The notes: generated from the letters alone by a model not told the origin. 19,491 nucleotides of DNA from an uncultured Oscillibacter sp. (GCA_951800675.1 CATOKC010000057.1:1-19491); one strand, 5' to 3'. Shown: positions 6,809 to 13,627, counted from the stretch's first letter. Numbers and translations are program-made.

Positions 6809-7600
6809 ATGGATTTGGACCTCTCATTGCTGCCTCAGGCCGCCGCGCAGATGCGGGGAGCCCTGAGCAGCCTCTATTTTGCCGCCGCCCGGCTGGCCCC
6901 CGCCGCCGCCCGGGAGCAGGACCCGGAGCTGGACGCCAAAGCCGCCCTGGTGGACCAAAGCTATTACCGCCTCATCCGCCTGGTAAACGACCTCTCCGCC
7001 ACCCGCTATATGAGCGAGGAGCCCCTGCCCCTCCGGGACCGGGACATCGTGGAGTTCATCATGGACATCTTTGCCAAGGCCGCCTCCCTGGCCCCCCTTC
7101 GGGGGCTGGAAGCCCGGCTGATCTGCGCGGCGGACAGCCACATCTGCGCCTTCTGCCCCGACGCGCTGGAGCAGCTTCTCTACCAGCTGCTGTCCAACGC
7201 CTTCAAATTCACGCCCCCCGGCGGGCTCATCACCGTGGAGCTGCGGCTGACCGGAGGGCGGATTTTCCTCTCTGTAGAGGACACCGGCTCCGGCATCGAC
7301 CCGGAGCGGCTGGAAACCCTCTTTGACAGCTATCACCAGGCGGAGCGGCCCGCCCCGCCTCCCCAGGGCCTGGGACTGGGCCTGGCCCTGTGCCGGGCCG
7401 TGGCCCAGGGACACGGCGGGACCATCGCGGCGGAGTCCCACCAGGGAAAGGGAAGCCGGTTCACCTTCTCCATGCCGGACCGTCTCAGCGGAACCACCCT
7501 TTCCGACGTCCGCTTTGACTACAGCGGGGGCTTCAACCACGCCCTGATGGCCCTGTCGGAGTCCATGCCGCCGAAGGCGTTTCAGATCCGAAATCTCTGA
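6809..7600 (+). CDS. Soluble histidine-kinase-like ATPase lacking the phospho-acceptor histidine
   Basis: The 263-residue protein has no membrane segment and no sensor domain. The C-terminal HATPase_c domain is complete: N box with Asn130 (LLSNAFKFTPPGG), G1 box EDTGSGID (157-164), F box LFDSYHQ, and G2 box GLGLGLAL (187-194). Residues about 8-70 have the layout of a HisKA dimerisation domain, but the segment aligned with the H box reads AQMRGAL, with Ala13 at the histidine position. Normal autophosphorylation is therefore unlikely. It may bind ATP and act as a partner, a phosphatase or a degenerate sensor. No response regulator gene is adjacent. The ATG at 6809 has AAAGGAG 8 bases upstream. 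The unusual tail after about 232 (with FDYSGGFNHALMALSE) is not part of the ATPase fold and I cannot assign it. Confidence 0.85.
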   Translation: MDLDLSLLPQAAAQMRGALSSLYFAAARLAPAAAREQDPELDAKAALVDQSYYRLIRLVNDLSATRYMSEEPLPLRDRDIVEFIMDIFAKAASLAPLRGLEARLICAADSHICAFCPDALEQLLYQLLSNAFKFTPPGGLITVELRLTGGRIFLSVEDTGSGIDPERLETLFDSYHQAERPAPPPQGLGLGLALCRAVAQGHGGTIAAESHQGKGSRFTFSMPDRLSGTTLSDVRFDYSGGFNHALMALSESMPPKAFQIRNL

Positions 7601-7604
7601 GCAG

Positions 7605-7648
7605 GCGGGGCCGGTCCTCCTAAAAGGGCCGGTCCCGCAGTTCTTTTT
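7605..7648 (+). terminator. Intrinsic terminator after the kinase-like gene
   Basis: A 13-bp stem with two G-U pairs (7605-7617 with 7626-7638) around an 8-base loop is followed by AGTTCTTTTT. It starts 5 bases after the stop codon and isolates this gene from the next. Confidence 0.9.
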
Positions 7649-7705
7649 CAGGCATTGTCCCACGTAAATTTATTTGAGGCTCCCATAGAGTTTACAAATA
7701 CGTTC

Positions 7706-7734
7706 TTGTGCCCGCCGGACTTTTCCGGTATAAT
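7706..7734 (+). promoter_or_regulatory. Sigma-A promoter of the DUF1576 gene
   Basis: TTGTGC (7706-7711) and a perfect TATAAT (7729-7734) lie 17 bases apart. The predicted start near 7741 leaves about 30 bases before the TTG start codon at 7772. An ATG at 7748 would be almost leaderless and has no ribosome site. Confidence 0.8.
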
Positions 7735-7771
7735 CCTTACAGAAACAATGGAAAACAGGGGAGGAACCGCC

Positions 7772-9175
7772 TTGCAGGACCGTTATAAAAACCTATTTCC
7801 GGCCACGCTGGTATTCTCCATCGGGCTGATGCTCCTGGGCCTGACCCTGGAGGCCCCGCTGGACATTCTGACGGGGCTCTGGCACATCATCACCATGCAG
7901 GACCTTCTGATCACGGATTACGTATCCATCGGCGGCCCCGGCGCGGCCCTGGTAAACGCGGGGCTGGTGACGGGAATCTCCATCTGCATCATCAAATTCT
8001 CCGGGGACCCCTACAACGGCTTCACCATTGTGGAGATGGGGCTGATGGCGGGCTTCTCCCTCTTCGGGAAAAACTTCGTCAACATCTGGCCCATTATTCT
8101 GGGCACCTGGCTTTACGCCAAGTACCAGCGGGAGCCCTTTTCGAAGCACGCCGCCGTGGCGCTGCTGGCCACCTCCCTGGCCCCGCTGGTGAGCTATATG
8201 TCCCTGGGCAGCATCCATGCCAGTCTCCCCCTGGGAGCGGTGACCGGCGTTCTCATCGGCTTCATTCTCCCCTCCCTCTCCGCCTACACCTATAAGGTCC
8301 AAAACGGCATGAATCTCTACAACATGGGCTTCGCCTGCGGCCTTTTCGCCATGATGATCGTGCCGGTCCTCACCGCCTTCGGCGACAGCCCGGACTCCGT
8401 TCTCTACTGGGCCAAGGGCTATAACACCGGCTTCATCGCCGTGCTGAGCCTGCTGTGCTCCGTCCTGATTCTCCTGGGCTTTTTCGCTACCGGCGTCCCC
8501 GCCTGGAGTGTCTGGGCGGGCTACCGGCGCCTCCTCTCCACCACCGGCCGTGCCCCCAGCGACTACCTCCGCATGTTCGGCTACGGCCCCGTGCTGGTGA
8601 ACATCGGCGTCAACGGCTTTCTGGGCATGGCCTACGTGCTTCTGGTGGGGGGCGACCTCAACGGCCCCACCATCGGGGGCATCTTCACCATCATGGGCTT
8701 TTCCGCCTTCGGCAAGCACGCGCGGAACATCCTCCCCGTCATGCTGGGGGTTTTCATCGGGGCCTACGGCATGCACCACACCCCGGACTACCCCTCCCTG
8801 CAATTGGCGGGCCTCTTCGGCACCACCCTGGCTCCTATCTCCGGCCACTTCGGCTGGCCCTACGGGGTGCTGGCGGGCTTTATCCACGCCTCCCTGGTCC
8901 TCCAGACCGGCGGGCCCGTGGCGGGGCTGAACCTCTATAACAACGGCTTTTCCGGCGGCCTCATCGCCATCGTGCTGTACCCCACCATCACCGCCATCGC
9001 CCGGAAGCGCCGCCCCACCCTCCAAAACGAGGATTACTACGATCTGTTTGAGGAGAGCGCCCCCATCGACACCTCCGACCTGGACGTCACCCACGGCGAG
9101 ACGGCCCCGGAGGAGCCGCCGGAGAACGAGGCGCTGGAGGCCTGGGCCAGGAAAAATTTCCTGGGACCGGAATAA
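7772..9175 (+). CDS. DUF1576 integral membrane protein with internal duplication
   Basis: This is a 467-residue polytopic membrane protein, probably with ten or so hydrophobic segments, in the inner membrane. I place the start at TTG 7772 because GGGGAGGA lies 6 bases upstream and the promoter is just before it. The overall sequence matches the uncharacterised DUF1576 family. Two halves are clearly related: residues about 57-197 and 274-404 each contain an N-G-x-T-I loop, an F-S-x-F-G-K-x-x-x-N-I-x-P helix, an L-A-P stretch and a N-L-Y-N-x-G-F end. Duplicated halves with short N-G loops suggest a channel or transporter (inference). The C-terminal 50 residues are acidic and cytoplasmic. spoIIR follows with a 67-base gap. 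The substrate is unknown. Confidence 0.88.
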   Translation: MQDRYKNLFPATLVFSIGLMLLGLTLEAPLDILTGLWHIITMQDLLITDYVSIGGPGAALVNAGLVTGISICIIKFSGDPYNGFTIVEMGLMAGFSLFGKNFVNIWPIILGTWLYAKYQREPFSKHAAVALLATSLAPLVSYMSLGSIHASLPLGAVTGVLIGFILPSLSAYTYKVQNGMNLYNMGFACGLFAMMIVPVLTAFGDSPDSVLYWAKGYNTGFIAVLSLLCSVLILLGFFATGVPAWSVWAGYRRLLSTTGRAPSDYLRMFGYGPVLVNIGVNGFLGMAYVLLVGGDLNGPTIGGIFTIMGFSAFGKHARNILPVMLGVFIGAYGMHHTPDYPSLQLAGLFGTTLAPISGHFGWPYGVLAGFIHASLVLQTGGPVAGLNLYNNGFSGGLIAIVLYPTITAIARKRRPTLQNEDYYDLFEESAPIDTSDLDVTHGETAPEEPPENEALEAWARKNFLGPE

Positions 9176-9188
9176 AATTTGAAAAAGC

Positions 9189-9238
9189 CGTCCATGCTTC
9201 CCTCAAAGGCCCGCAAGGGGCCGGGAAGGGAATGGACG
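9189..9238 (+). promoter_or_regulatory. Long interrupted hairpin just upstream of spoIIR
   Basis: CGTCCAT (9189-9195) pairs with ATGGACG (9232-9238), CTTCCC (9197-9202) with GGGAAG (9223-9228), and GGCCC (9208-9212) with GGGCC (9218-9222). The only purine-rich ribosome-site candidate for spoIIR (GGGAAGGG, 9223-9230) is inside the right arm, so folding would hide it. It could alternatively end the DUF1576 transcript, although no T run follows on the plus strand. Confidence 0.5.
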
Positions 9239-9242
9239 ACAT

Positions 9243-9869
9243 ATGAAAACCGAACAGGCCGGACGGCTGAAGCTTGTGGAAATTGTTTTGCTGCTGTTTT
9301 TGGCGGCGTTTCTCGCCACCGGGGCCATGGCCCTGCAAACCGGGCAGGAGCTGTCCGACAAGGTGGTCCGCCTCCATGTGCTGGCGAACTCCGATTCGGA
9401 GGAGGACCAGGCCCTGAAATTGAAGGTCCGGGACCGGATTCTCGCTTACGCGGAGCCCCTGCTGGCGGGAGCGGCGGACCGCAGGGAGGCGGAGGCCCTT
9501 CTCCGGGGTCAGGTGCTGGAGCTGGAGCGCGTCGCCGCCGAGGAAATCCAGGCAAACGGCTATGACTACGCCGTCACCATCGAATTGGAGGACACCGTGT
9601 TCCCCACCCGGGAGTACGAGGGCTTCTCCCTCCCCGCCGGGAAGTACCTGGCCCTCCGGGCTGTCATCGGCGAGGGGGATGGGCAGAACTGGTGGTGCGT
9701 GGTGTTCCCGCCCCTGTGCGCCGCCGCGGCGGCGGAGGTGCCGGAGGCGGCCCTGGCCGCCGGGCTGTCCCCCGCCCAGGTGGGCCTCATCACCGAGGAG
9801 GACCAGGGCTATGTGCTGAAAAGCAAGCTGGTGGAGTTCTGGAAAACCCTGGAGAACACCCTGGAATAA
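9243..9869 (+). CDS. spoIIR: Stage II sporulation protein R
   Basis: SpoIIR is made in the forespore, secreted into the intermembrane space, and triggers SpoIIGA to process pro-sigma-E in the mother cell. The 208-residue protein has an N-terminal signal or membrane segment (about residues 11-31), then the family signatures VRLHVLANSDSEEDQ and LKLKVRD, and a central NWWCVVFPPLC. The length is normal for the family. The ATG at 9243 is preceded by GGGAAGGG at a rather long spacing of 12 bases, buried in a hairpin. A sigma-F type promoter, expected from Bacillus, was not obvious. Its presence indicates a sporulating lineage. Confidence 0.95.
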   Translation: MKTEQAGRLKLVEIVLLLFLAAFLATGAMALQTGQELSDKVVRLHVLANSDSEEDQALKLKVRDRILAYAEPLLAGAADRREAEALLRGQVLELERVAAEEIQANGYDYAVTIELEDTVFPTREYEGFSLPAGKYLALRAVIGEGDGQNWWCVVFPPLCAAAAAEVPEAALAAGLSPAQVGLITEEDQGYVLKSKLVEFWKTLENTLE

Positions 9870-9870
9870 C

Positions 9871-9909
9871 GAAAAGAGGAGCGTCCCGCTTGGGACGCCC
9901 CTCTTTTTT
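9871..9909. terminator. Bidirectional intrinsic terminator between spoIIR and the thioesterase gene
   Basis: The stem AGAGG-A-GCGTCCC / GGGACGC-C-CCTCT (9875-9887 with 9892-9904, one mismatch) has a 4-base loop and runs into six T at 9904-9909 on the plus strand and four U on the minus strand. It starts right after the spoIIR stop and overlaps the thioesterase stop codon, so it serves two convergent genes. Confidence 0.93.
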
Positions 9910-10342
9910 ATGTTTCCTGGGCCCGCTCCGCCATCCGCTTCCGGTCCACGCAGAAATAGCTGAACGCCCCCGTGGCAAGCAAGGCCCCGCCCTCGTCGGT
10001 GATCTCCACGTCCACCAGCACCGTGGACCGCCCCCGGTGCCGGACCCGCCCCGCGGCCCGGATAGTCCCGTGGGCCCGGTTATCCAGAAAGTGCAGGTCC
10101 CCGTGCTGGGTGACGTAATGCCGCCCGTCGCTGTGGGCCGCCCCGCCGCCGGCGTCGTCCGCCAGGGTGTACAGCGCCCCGCCGTGAACCATGCCCCAGG
10201 GATTCCGGCTCTCCGGGCGGATGTCCAGGCGGTAGACCGCGCAGTCCGGCTCCGCGGATTCCAGCCGGATGAAATTGTGGTCCGTAAAGGCGTTGGCCCC
10301 CAGCTTCAGCGTCTCCAGCCGGAGCGTTTCCATATTCTCCAT
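9908..10342 (-). CDS. PaaI-family hotdog thioesterase
   Basis: This 144-residue protein has a hotdog fold, expected to hydrolyse acyl-CoA or phenylacetyl-CoA-type thioesters in the cytoplasm as a tetramer. The signature is Asn47-Pro-x-Gly-x-Val-His53-Gly-Gly, followed by the acidic residue at Asp62/Asp63 in TLADDAGG, matching the PaaI active site. The ATG at 10342 has GGGAGG 7 bases upstream; another ATG three codons on is possible. A TTGAAA-N17-TATACT promoter drives it, divergent from the metal-efflux operon. The substrate cannot be told from sequence, and no phenylacetate genes are nearby. Confidence 0.92.
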   Translation of the reverse strand: MENMETLRLETLKLGANAFTDHNFIRLESAEPDCAVYRLDIRPESRNPWGMVHGGALYTLADDAGGGAAHSDGRHYVTQHGDLHFLDNRAHGTIRAAGRVRHRGRSTVLVDVEITDEGGALLATGAFSYFCVDRKRMAERAQET

Positions 10343-10379
10343 AAAGAAGCCTCCCGATCAAGTGGTGAAAAACAGCGTC

Positions 10380-10408
10380 AGTATACCACAGCGCCGTCCC
10401 CATTTCAA
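10380..10408 (-). promoter_or_regulatory. Sigma-A promoter of the thioesterase gene
   Basis: On the minus strand TTGAAA (10403-10408), a 17-base spacer and TATACT (10380-10385) lie about 38 bases before the start codon. Confidence 0.8.
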
Positions 10409-10426
10409 CTTTTTTGAAAAAGGGGG

Positions 10427-10454
10427 TTGACAAACGTGGTTCGCCGCGTATAAT
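10427..10454 (+). promoter_or_regulatory. Consensus sigma-A promoter of the metal-efflux operon
   Basis: A perfect TTGACA (10427-10432) and a perfect TATAAT (10449-10454) are spaced by 16 bases. The palindromic operator begins inside the -10 element, so the promoter should be strong but tightly repressed. Confidence 0.92.
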
Positions 10455-10485
10455 GAACATGTGAACACTCGTTCAATTGTTCATT
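10452..10485. promoter_or_regulatory. 34-bp ArsR/SmtB-type palindromic operator
   Basis: Around a centre at 10468/10469, AATGAACATGTGAAC on the left and GTTCAATTGTTCATT on the right are inverted copies matching at 13 of 15 positions. The core TGAAC-actc-GTTCA is perfect. The TGAACA/TGTTCA half-sites are like those bound by SmtB/CadC repressors. It covers the -10 box and the transcription start of the operon, where a bound repressor blocks polymerase. Confidence 0.85.
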
Positions 10486-10502
10486 TGAAAGGAGGCGGAC
10501 TC

Positions 10503-10865
10503 ATGGAGGACCGCTACAACGTGGAGTGCTGTGATTTCATCCACGCCCACGAGGACGTGGTGGAAAAGGTCCGGCGGGAGCTGCCGGGGGAGGACACCCT
10601 CTACGACCTCACGGAGCTGTTCCGCATCTTCGGGGACTCCACCCGGGTCCGCATTCTCTACGTGCTCTTCGAGGCGGAGATGTGCGTCTGCGACATCGCG
10701 GCGCTGCTGGGACTCACCCAGTCCGCCGTCTCCCACCAGCTTCGGGCGCTGAAAAACGTCCGGCTGGTGAAGTCCCGGCGGGAGGGCAAGACCGTGTTCT
10801 ACTCCCTGGCGGACGACCACGTCAAGACCATCATCGACCAGGGGCTGGAGCATGTCCGCGAATAA
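10503..10865 (+). CDS. ArsR/SmtB-family metal-sensing repressor (CadC-like)
   Basis: This 120-residue winged-helix repressor should leave its operator when Cd, Pb or Zn binds. The DNA-reading helix is LTQSAVSHQLRALK (71-84). Cys61 and Cys63 in the MCVCD motif plus Cys9/Cys10 near the N-terminus form an alpha3N thiolate site as in CadC. Asp104, His106, His117 and Glu120 make a complete alpha5 zinc site with the same spacing as SmtB. The ATG at 10503 has AAAGGAGG 7 bases upstream; an upstream in-frame GTG lies inside the operator and is rejected. It is the first gene of an operon with an HMA protein and a metal-pumping ATPase, which it presumably controls together with itself. Confidence 0.95.
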   Translation: MEDRYNVECCDFIHAHEDVVEKVRRELPGEDTLYDLTELFRIFGDSTRVRILYVLFEAEMCVCDIAALLGLTQSAVSHQLRALKNVRLVKSRREGKTVFYSLADDHVKTIIDQGLEHVRE

Positions 10866-10916
10866 TTCCGTTTTCCCTATGCAGCGACATATGAACATAT
10901 CAGGAGGAAGATCATC

Positions 10917-11135
10917 ATGAAAAAGCGTTTCAAGCTCACCGACCTGGACTGCGCCAACTGCGCCGCGAAAATGGAAGAGGCCATCAAAAAAATTGACGGG
11001 GTGCATGACGCCACCGTCAGCTTCATGGCCCAGAAAATGACCGTGGACGCCGATGACGCCCGGTTTGACGACATCATGAAGGAAATTGTGGCCGTATGCA
11101 AAAAGGTGGAGCCGGACTGCGTCATCAACCTTTGA
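10917..11135 (+). CDS. Free-standing HMA heavy-metal-binding protein
   Basis: This 72-residue ferredoxin-like HMA domain has the metal-binding loop DCANC (residues 11-15), whose Asp before the first Cys is common in Zn/Cd/Pb rather than Cu domains. It probably carries metal to, or regulates, the ATPase encoded downstream, which lacks such a domain of its own. AGGAGGAA lies 7 bases before the ATG. A small perfect inverted repeat containing TGAACAT (10889-10900) sits just upstream and resembles an operator half-site. The stop codon overlaps the apparent start of a broken methyltransferase gene. Confidence 0.92.
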   Translation: MKKRFKLTDLDCANCAAKMEEAIKKIDGVHDATVSFMAQKMTVDADDARFDDIMKEIVAVCKKVEPDCVINL

Positions 11136-11550
11136 GCACCTTCTGGGACCGCTGGGCCCGGCTCTATGATCTTACCCAGTGGACCAACCGGCGGGCCAAC
11201 GCCGCCGCGGCCCGGACGGCGGCTTTGACGCGGTTATCGCCGCCAACGTGCTCCACCTGCTCCCGGCGCCGGACGAGGCGGTCCGGGAGCTTTGGCGGGT
11301 GACCGCCCCGGGCGGGCGGCTCCTTCTGCCCACCTATCTTCAGGGAAAGACGGGAGCGGCCTATGGAGCGGTCATTAAAATCTATCAAGGCGTGGGCTTC
11401 CACTACGAGCACGCCTTCACCCCCGAAACCTACCGGGCCTTTTTGGAGCGCCTGGACCTGGGCCATGTGACGGTGGAGGTAATCCCCGGCCGTCTGCCCG
11501 TGGGACTGGCGGTGCTGCAAAAGTCAAAGCCTTCCGACGGTCCCTTTTGA
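11132..11550 (+). pseudogene. Broken SAM-dependent methyltransferase gene
   Basis: The 5' part begins with a TTG overlapping the HMA stop and reads LSTFWDRWARLYDL, a typical class I methyltransferase N-terminus, in one frame up to about 11194-11225. The 3' part is in another frame, from GGFDAVIAANVLHLLP through ELWRVTAPGGRLLLPT to the stop at 11550, which are post-II/III motifs of the same fold. The SAM-binding motif I (Gly-rich loop) expected between them is absent, so an internal deletion of some 60-70 codons (estimated from family length) together with a frame change has removed it. No plausible ribosome site supports the 3' fragment alone. It lies in the metal operon between the HMA and ATPase genes. 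A sequencing error cannot explain missing DNA of this size. Confidence 0.8.
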
Positions 11551-11554
11551 ACGC

Positions 11555-11633
11555 AAAAAAGTAAGCTCCCCGCCCTAACGAAGCACAGGGAGCCTACCGG
11601 CACAGCACGGGCGGCATGGCCACCCTCCATGTT
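11555..11633 (-). ncRNA. Candidate small RNA antisense to the metal-efflux operon
   Basis: The minus strand holds a full short transcription unit of about 79 nt. A TTGATT-N17-TATACT promoter predicts a start near 11633. The transcript would fold a CATGG/CCATG hairpin near its 5' end, then a 10-bp terminator stem (11588-11597 with 11561-11570) followed by six U (11555-11560). The terminator stem contains a pair that is G-U in the minus-strand RNA but A-C in the plus-strand RNA, favouring the minus strand as functional. An ATG near the 5' end opens a frame that runs through the terminator, so it is probably not a coding mRNA. I recognise no known RNA family. It lies between the broken gene and the ATPase gene, opposite to the operon transcript. 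Confidence 0.55.
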
Positions 11634-11639
11634 GCCTCC

Positions 11640-11668
11640 AGTATAGCAGACCCAAACGAGAAAATCAA
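11640..11668 (-). promoter_or_regulatory. Sigma-A promoter of the candidate antisense RNA
   Basis: On the minus strand TTGATT (11663-11668) and TATACT (11640-11645) are separated by exactly 17 bases. No minus-strand protein gene follows within the terminated unit. Confidence 0.7.
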
Positions 11669-11702
11669 GCGGAAAACCCGCGTCTTTAAGGAGGCGTTTC
11701 CC

Positions 11703-13625
11703 ATGAACAACCTCACCCGCAAGCAGCGGAAAATGCTCTATCGAATCCTTCTGGCGGCGGCGCTGCTGATCGCCGTCAAGCTGCTGCCCAATCTGTTCCC
11801 GGTTCCCGTGTGGATGGCGGTGCCGCTGTACCTGGCCCCCTATCTCATCATTGGCTGGGACGTACTCTGGAAAGCCGTCCGCAACATTTTAAACGGCCAG
11901 GTCTTTGACGAAAACTTCCTCATGGCCCTGGCCACCGTGGGGGCCTTCGCCACCGGGGAATACGCTGAGGCGGTCTTTGTCATGCTCTTCTACCAAACCG
12001 GCGAGCTCTTCCAGGATTACGCCGTGGGCAAGTCCCGCCAGTCCATCGCCGCCCTCATGGACATCCGTCCCGACACTGCCAACCTGGAGCTGGAGGACGG
12101 CTCTTTAGAGGAGGTGGACCCGGAGGACGTGGAGGTGGGCTCCGTGGTGGTGGTCCGCCCCGGCGAGCGGGTCCCCCTGGACGGCGAGGTGCTGGAGGGC
12201 GCTTCCGCCCTGGACACCGCCGCCCTCACCGGCGAGTCCGTGCCCCGGGACGTGGGCGTCGGCGACGCGGTGATCAGCGGCTGCGTGAACCAGTCCGGGC
12301 TGCTGCGGGTCAAGGTCACCAAGCCCTGCGAGGAGTCCACCGTGTCCAAAATCCTGGACCTGGTAGAAAACGCCGGGGAGAAAAAAGCCGCCAGCGAGAA
12401 CTTCATCACCCGCTTCGCCCGGTACTATACCCCCTGCGTGGTCATCGCGGCCACGGCCCTGTTCCTTCTGCCCACCATCGCCCTGGCGCTGCTTCCCGCC
12501 TCCGCCCAGCCCGCCTTCCTGGCGGGGACGGACTGGACCGGCTGGCTCCACCGGGCCCTCATCTTCCTGGTCATCTCCTGCCCCTGCGCCCTGGTGATCT
12601 CCGTGCCTTTGAGCTTCTTCGGCGGCATCGGCGGGGCCAGCAAGTGCGGCATCCTGGTAAAGGGCAGCAACTACCTGGAAACCCTGGCCCGGACGGAGAC
12701 GGTGGTTTTCGACAAAACAGGCACCCTGACCCAAGGCAGCTTCACCGTCACCGCCCTGCACCCCGCCGAAGGCGTCACAAAGGACGCGCTGCTGGAGGCC
12801 GCCGCCCTGGCGGAAAGCTGGTCCAGCCATCCCATTTCCGTCTCCCTACGCAGGGCCTGCGGGAAGGACCTGGACCCCAGCCGGGTGACGGACGTGGAGG
12901 AAATCGCGGGCCATGGCGTGACGGCCAAGGTGGACGGCAAAGCCGTCTCCGCCGGAAACAGCCGCCTGATGGAAAAAGAGGACGTCCAATGGGAGCCCTG
13001 CGATCTGCCGGGGACCATCGTCCACGTAACCGTGGAAGGGCGCTACGCCGGGCACATCCTGATTTCCGACCTGCCCAAGCCGGAGGCCAAGACCCTGGTG
13101 GAGGGCCTGAAGGCGGCGGGGGTGAAAAAGACTGTCATGCTCACCGGCGACACGGAGGCCGCCGCCAAGGCCGTGGCCCGGGACCTGGGAATCGACGAGG
13201 TCCACGCCCAGCTTCTCCCGGCGGACAAGGTGGAACGGGTGGAGGGCCTCCTGGCGAAGAAATCCCCCAACGCGGCCCTGGCCTTCGTGGGGGACGGCAT
13301 CAACGACGCGCCGGTCCTCACCCGGGCGGACGTCGGCATCGCCATGGGAGCCCTGGGCTCCGACGCCGCCATCGAGGCCGCCGACGTGGTGCTGATGGAC
13401 GACAACCCGGCGAAAATCGCCACCGCCATGCGCATCTCCCGAAAGACCCTGCGGATTGTCAAGCAGAACATCTGGTTTGCCCTGGGAGTCAAGGGCGCGG
13501 TGCTGCTGCTGGGGGCCTTCGGCGTGGCCACCATGTGGGAGGCGGTGTTCGCCGACGTGGGCGTGGCGTTTATCGCCATCCTGAACGCCATGCGCTGCCT
13601 CCAGGTGGAGGAGTTCAAGAAGTAA
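11703..13625 (+). CDS. cadA: Zn/Cd/Pb-exporting P1B-type ATPase
   Basis: This inner-membrane pump couples ATP hydrolysis to export of soft divalent metals. The 640 residues contain an N-terminal membrane region, actuator loop TGESVP, Cys293-Pro-Cys295 in the transport helix, phosphorylated Asp337 in DKTGT, His376-Pro377 in the nucleotide domain, and GDGIND (530-535). Lys597 and Asp618 in the last helices, 21 residues apart, match the P1B-2 residues of ZntA and indicate Zn/Cd/Pb specificity. There is no N-terminal HMA domain, and a separate HMA gene lies upstream. AAGGAGG is 8 bases before the ATG at 11703. It is presumably transcribed from the promoter at 10427-10454 under the ArsR-type repressor. 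A zntA label would be equally suitable. Confidence 0.95.
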   Translation: MNNLTRKQRKMLYRILLAAALLIAVKLLPNLFPVPVWMAVPLYLAPYLIIGWDVLWKAVRNILNGQVFDENFLMALATVGAFATGEYAEAVFVMLFYQTGELFQDYAVGKSRQSIAALMDIRPDTANLELEDGSLEEVDPEDVEVGSVVVVRPGERVPLDGEVLEGASALDTAALTGESVPRDVGVGDAVISGCVNQSGLLRVKVTKPCEESTVSKILDLVENAGEKKAASENFITRFARYYTPCVVIAATALFLLPTIALALLPASAQPAFLAGTDWTGWLHRALIFLVISCPCALVISVPLSFFGGIGGASKCGILVKGSNYLETLARTETVVFDKTGTLTQGSFTVTALHPAEGVTKDALLEAAALAESWSSHPISVSLRRACGKDLDPSRVTDVEEIAGHGVTAKVDGKAVSAGNSRLMEKEDVQWEPCDLPGTIVHVTVEGRYAGHILISDLPKPEAKTLVEGLKAAGVKKTVMLTGDTEAAAKAVARDLGIDEVHAQLLPADKVERVEGLLAKKSPNAALAFVGDGINDAPVLTRADVGIAMGALGSDAAIEAADVVLMDDNPAKIATAMRISRKTLRIVKQNIWFALGVKGAVLLLGAFGVATMWEAVFADVGVAFIAILNAMRCLQVEEFKK

Positions 13626-13627
13626 AG

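Noticed and set aside
7748..7771. ATG at 7748 as start of the DUF1576 protein
   Set aside because: It lies about 7 bases from the predicted transcription start and has no ribosome site, whereas the TTG at 7772 has GGGGAGGA at good spacing.
10461..10502. GTG at 10461 as start of the ArsR-type repressor
   Set aside because: It lies inside the operator next to the -10 box; the ATG at 10503 has a strong ribosome site and fits family length.
11561..11597. Stem before the ATPase gene as a metal riboswitch or plus-strand terminator
   Set aside because: On the plus strand the stem has an A-C mismatch and no U run follows it; no known riboswitch core was recognisable. The minus-strand reading with six U fits better.
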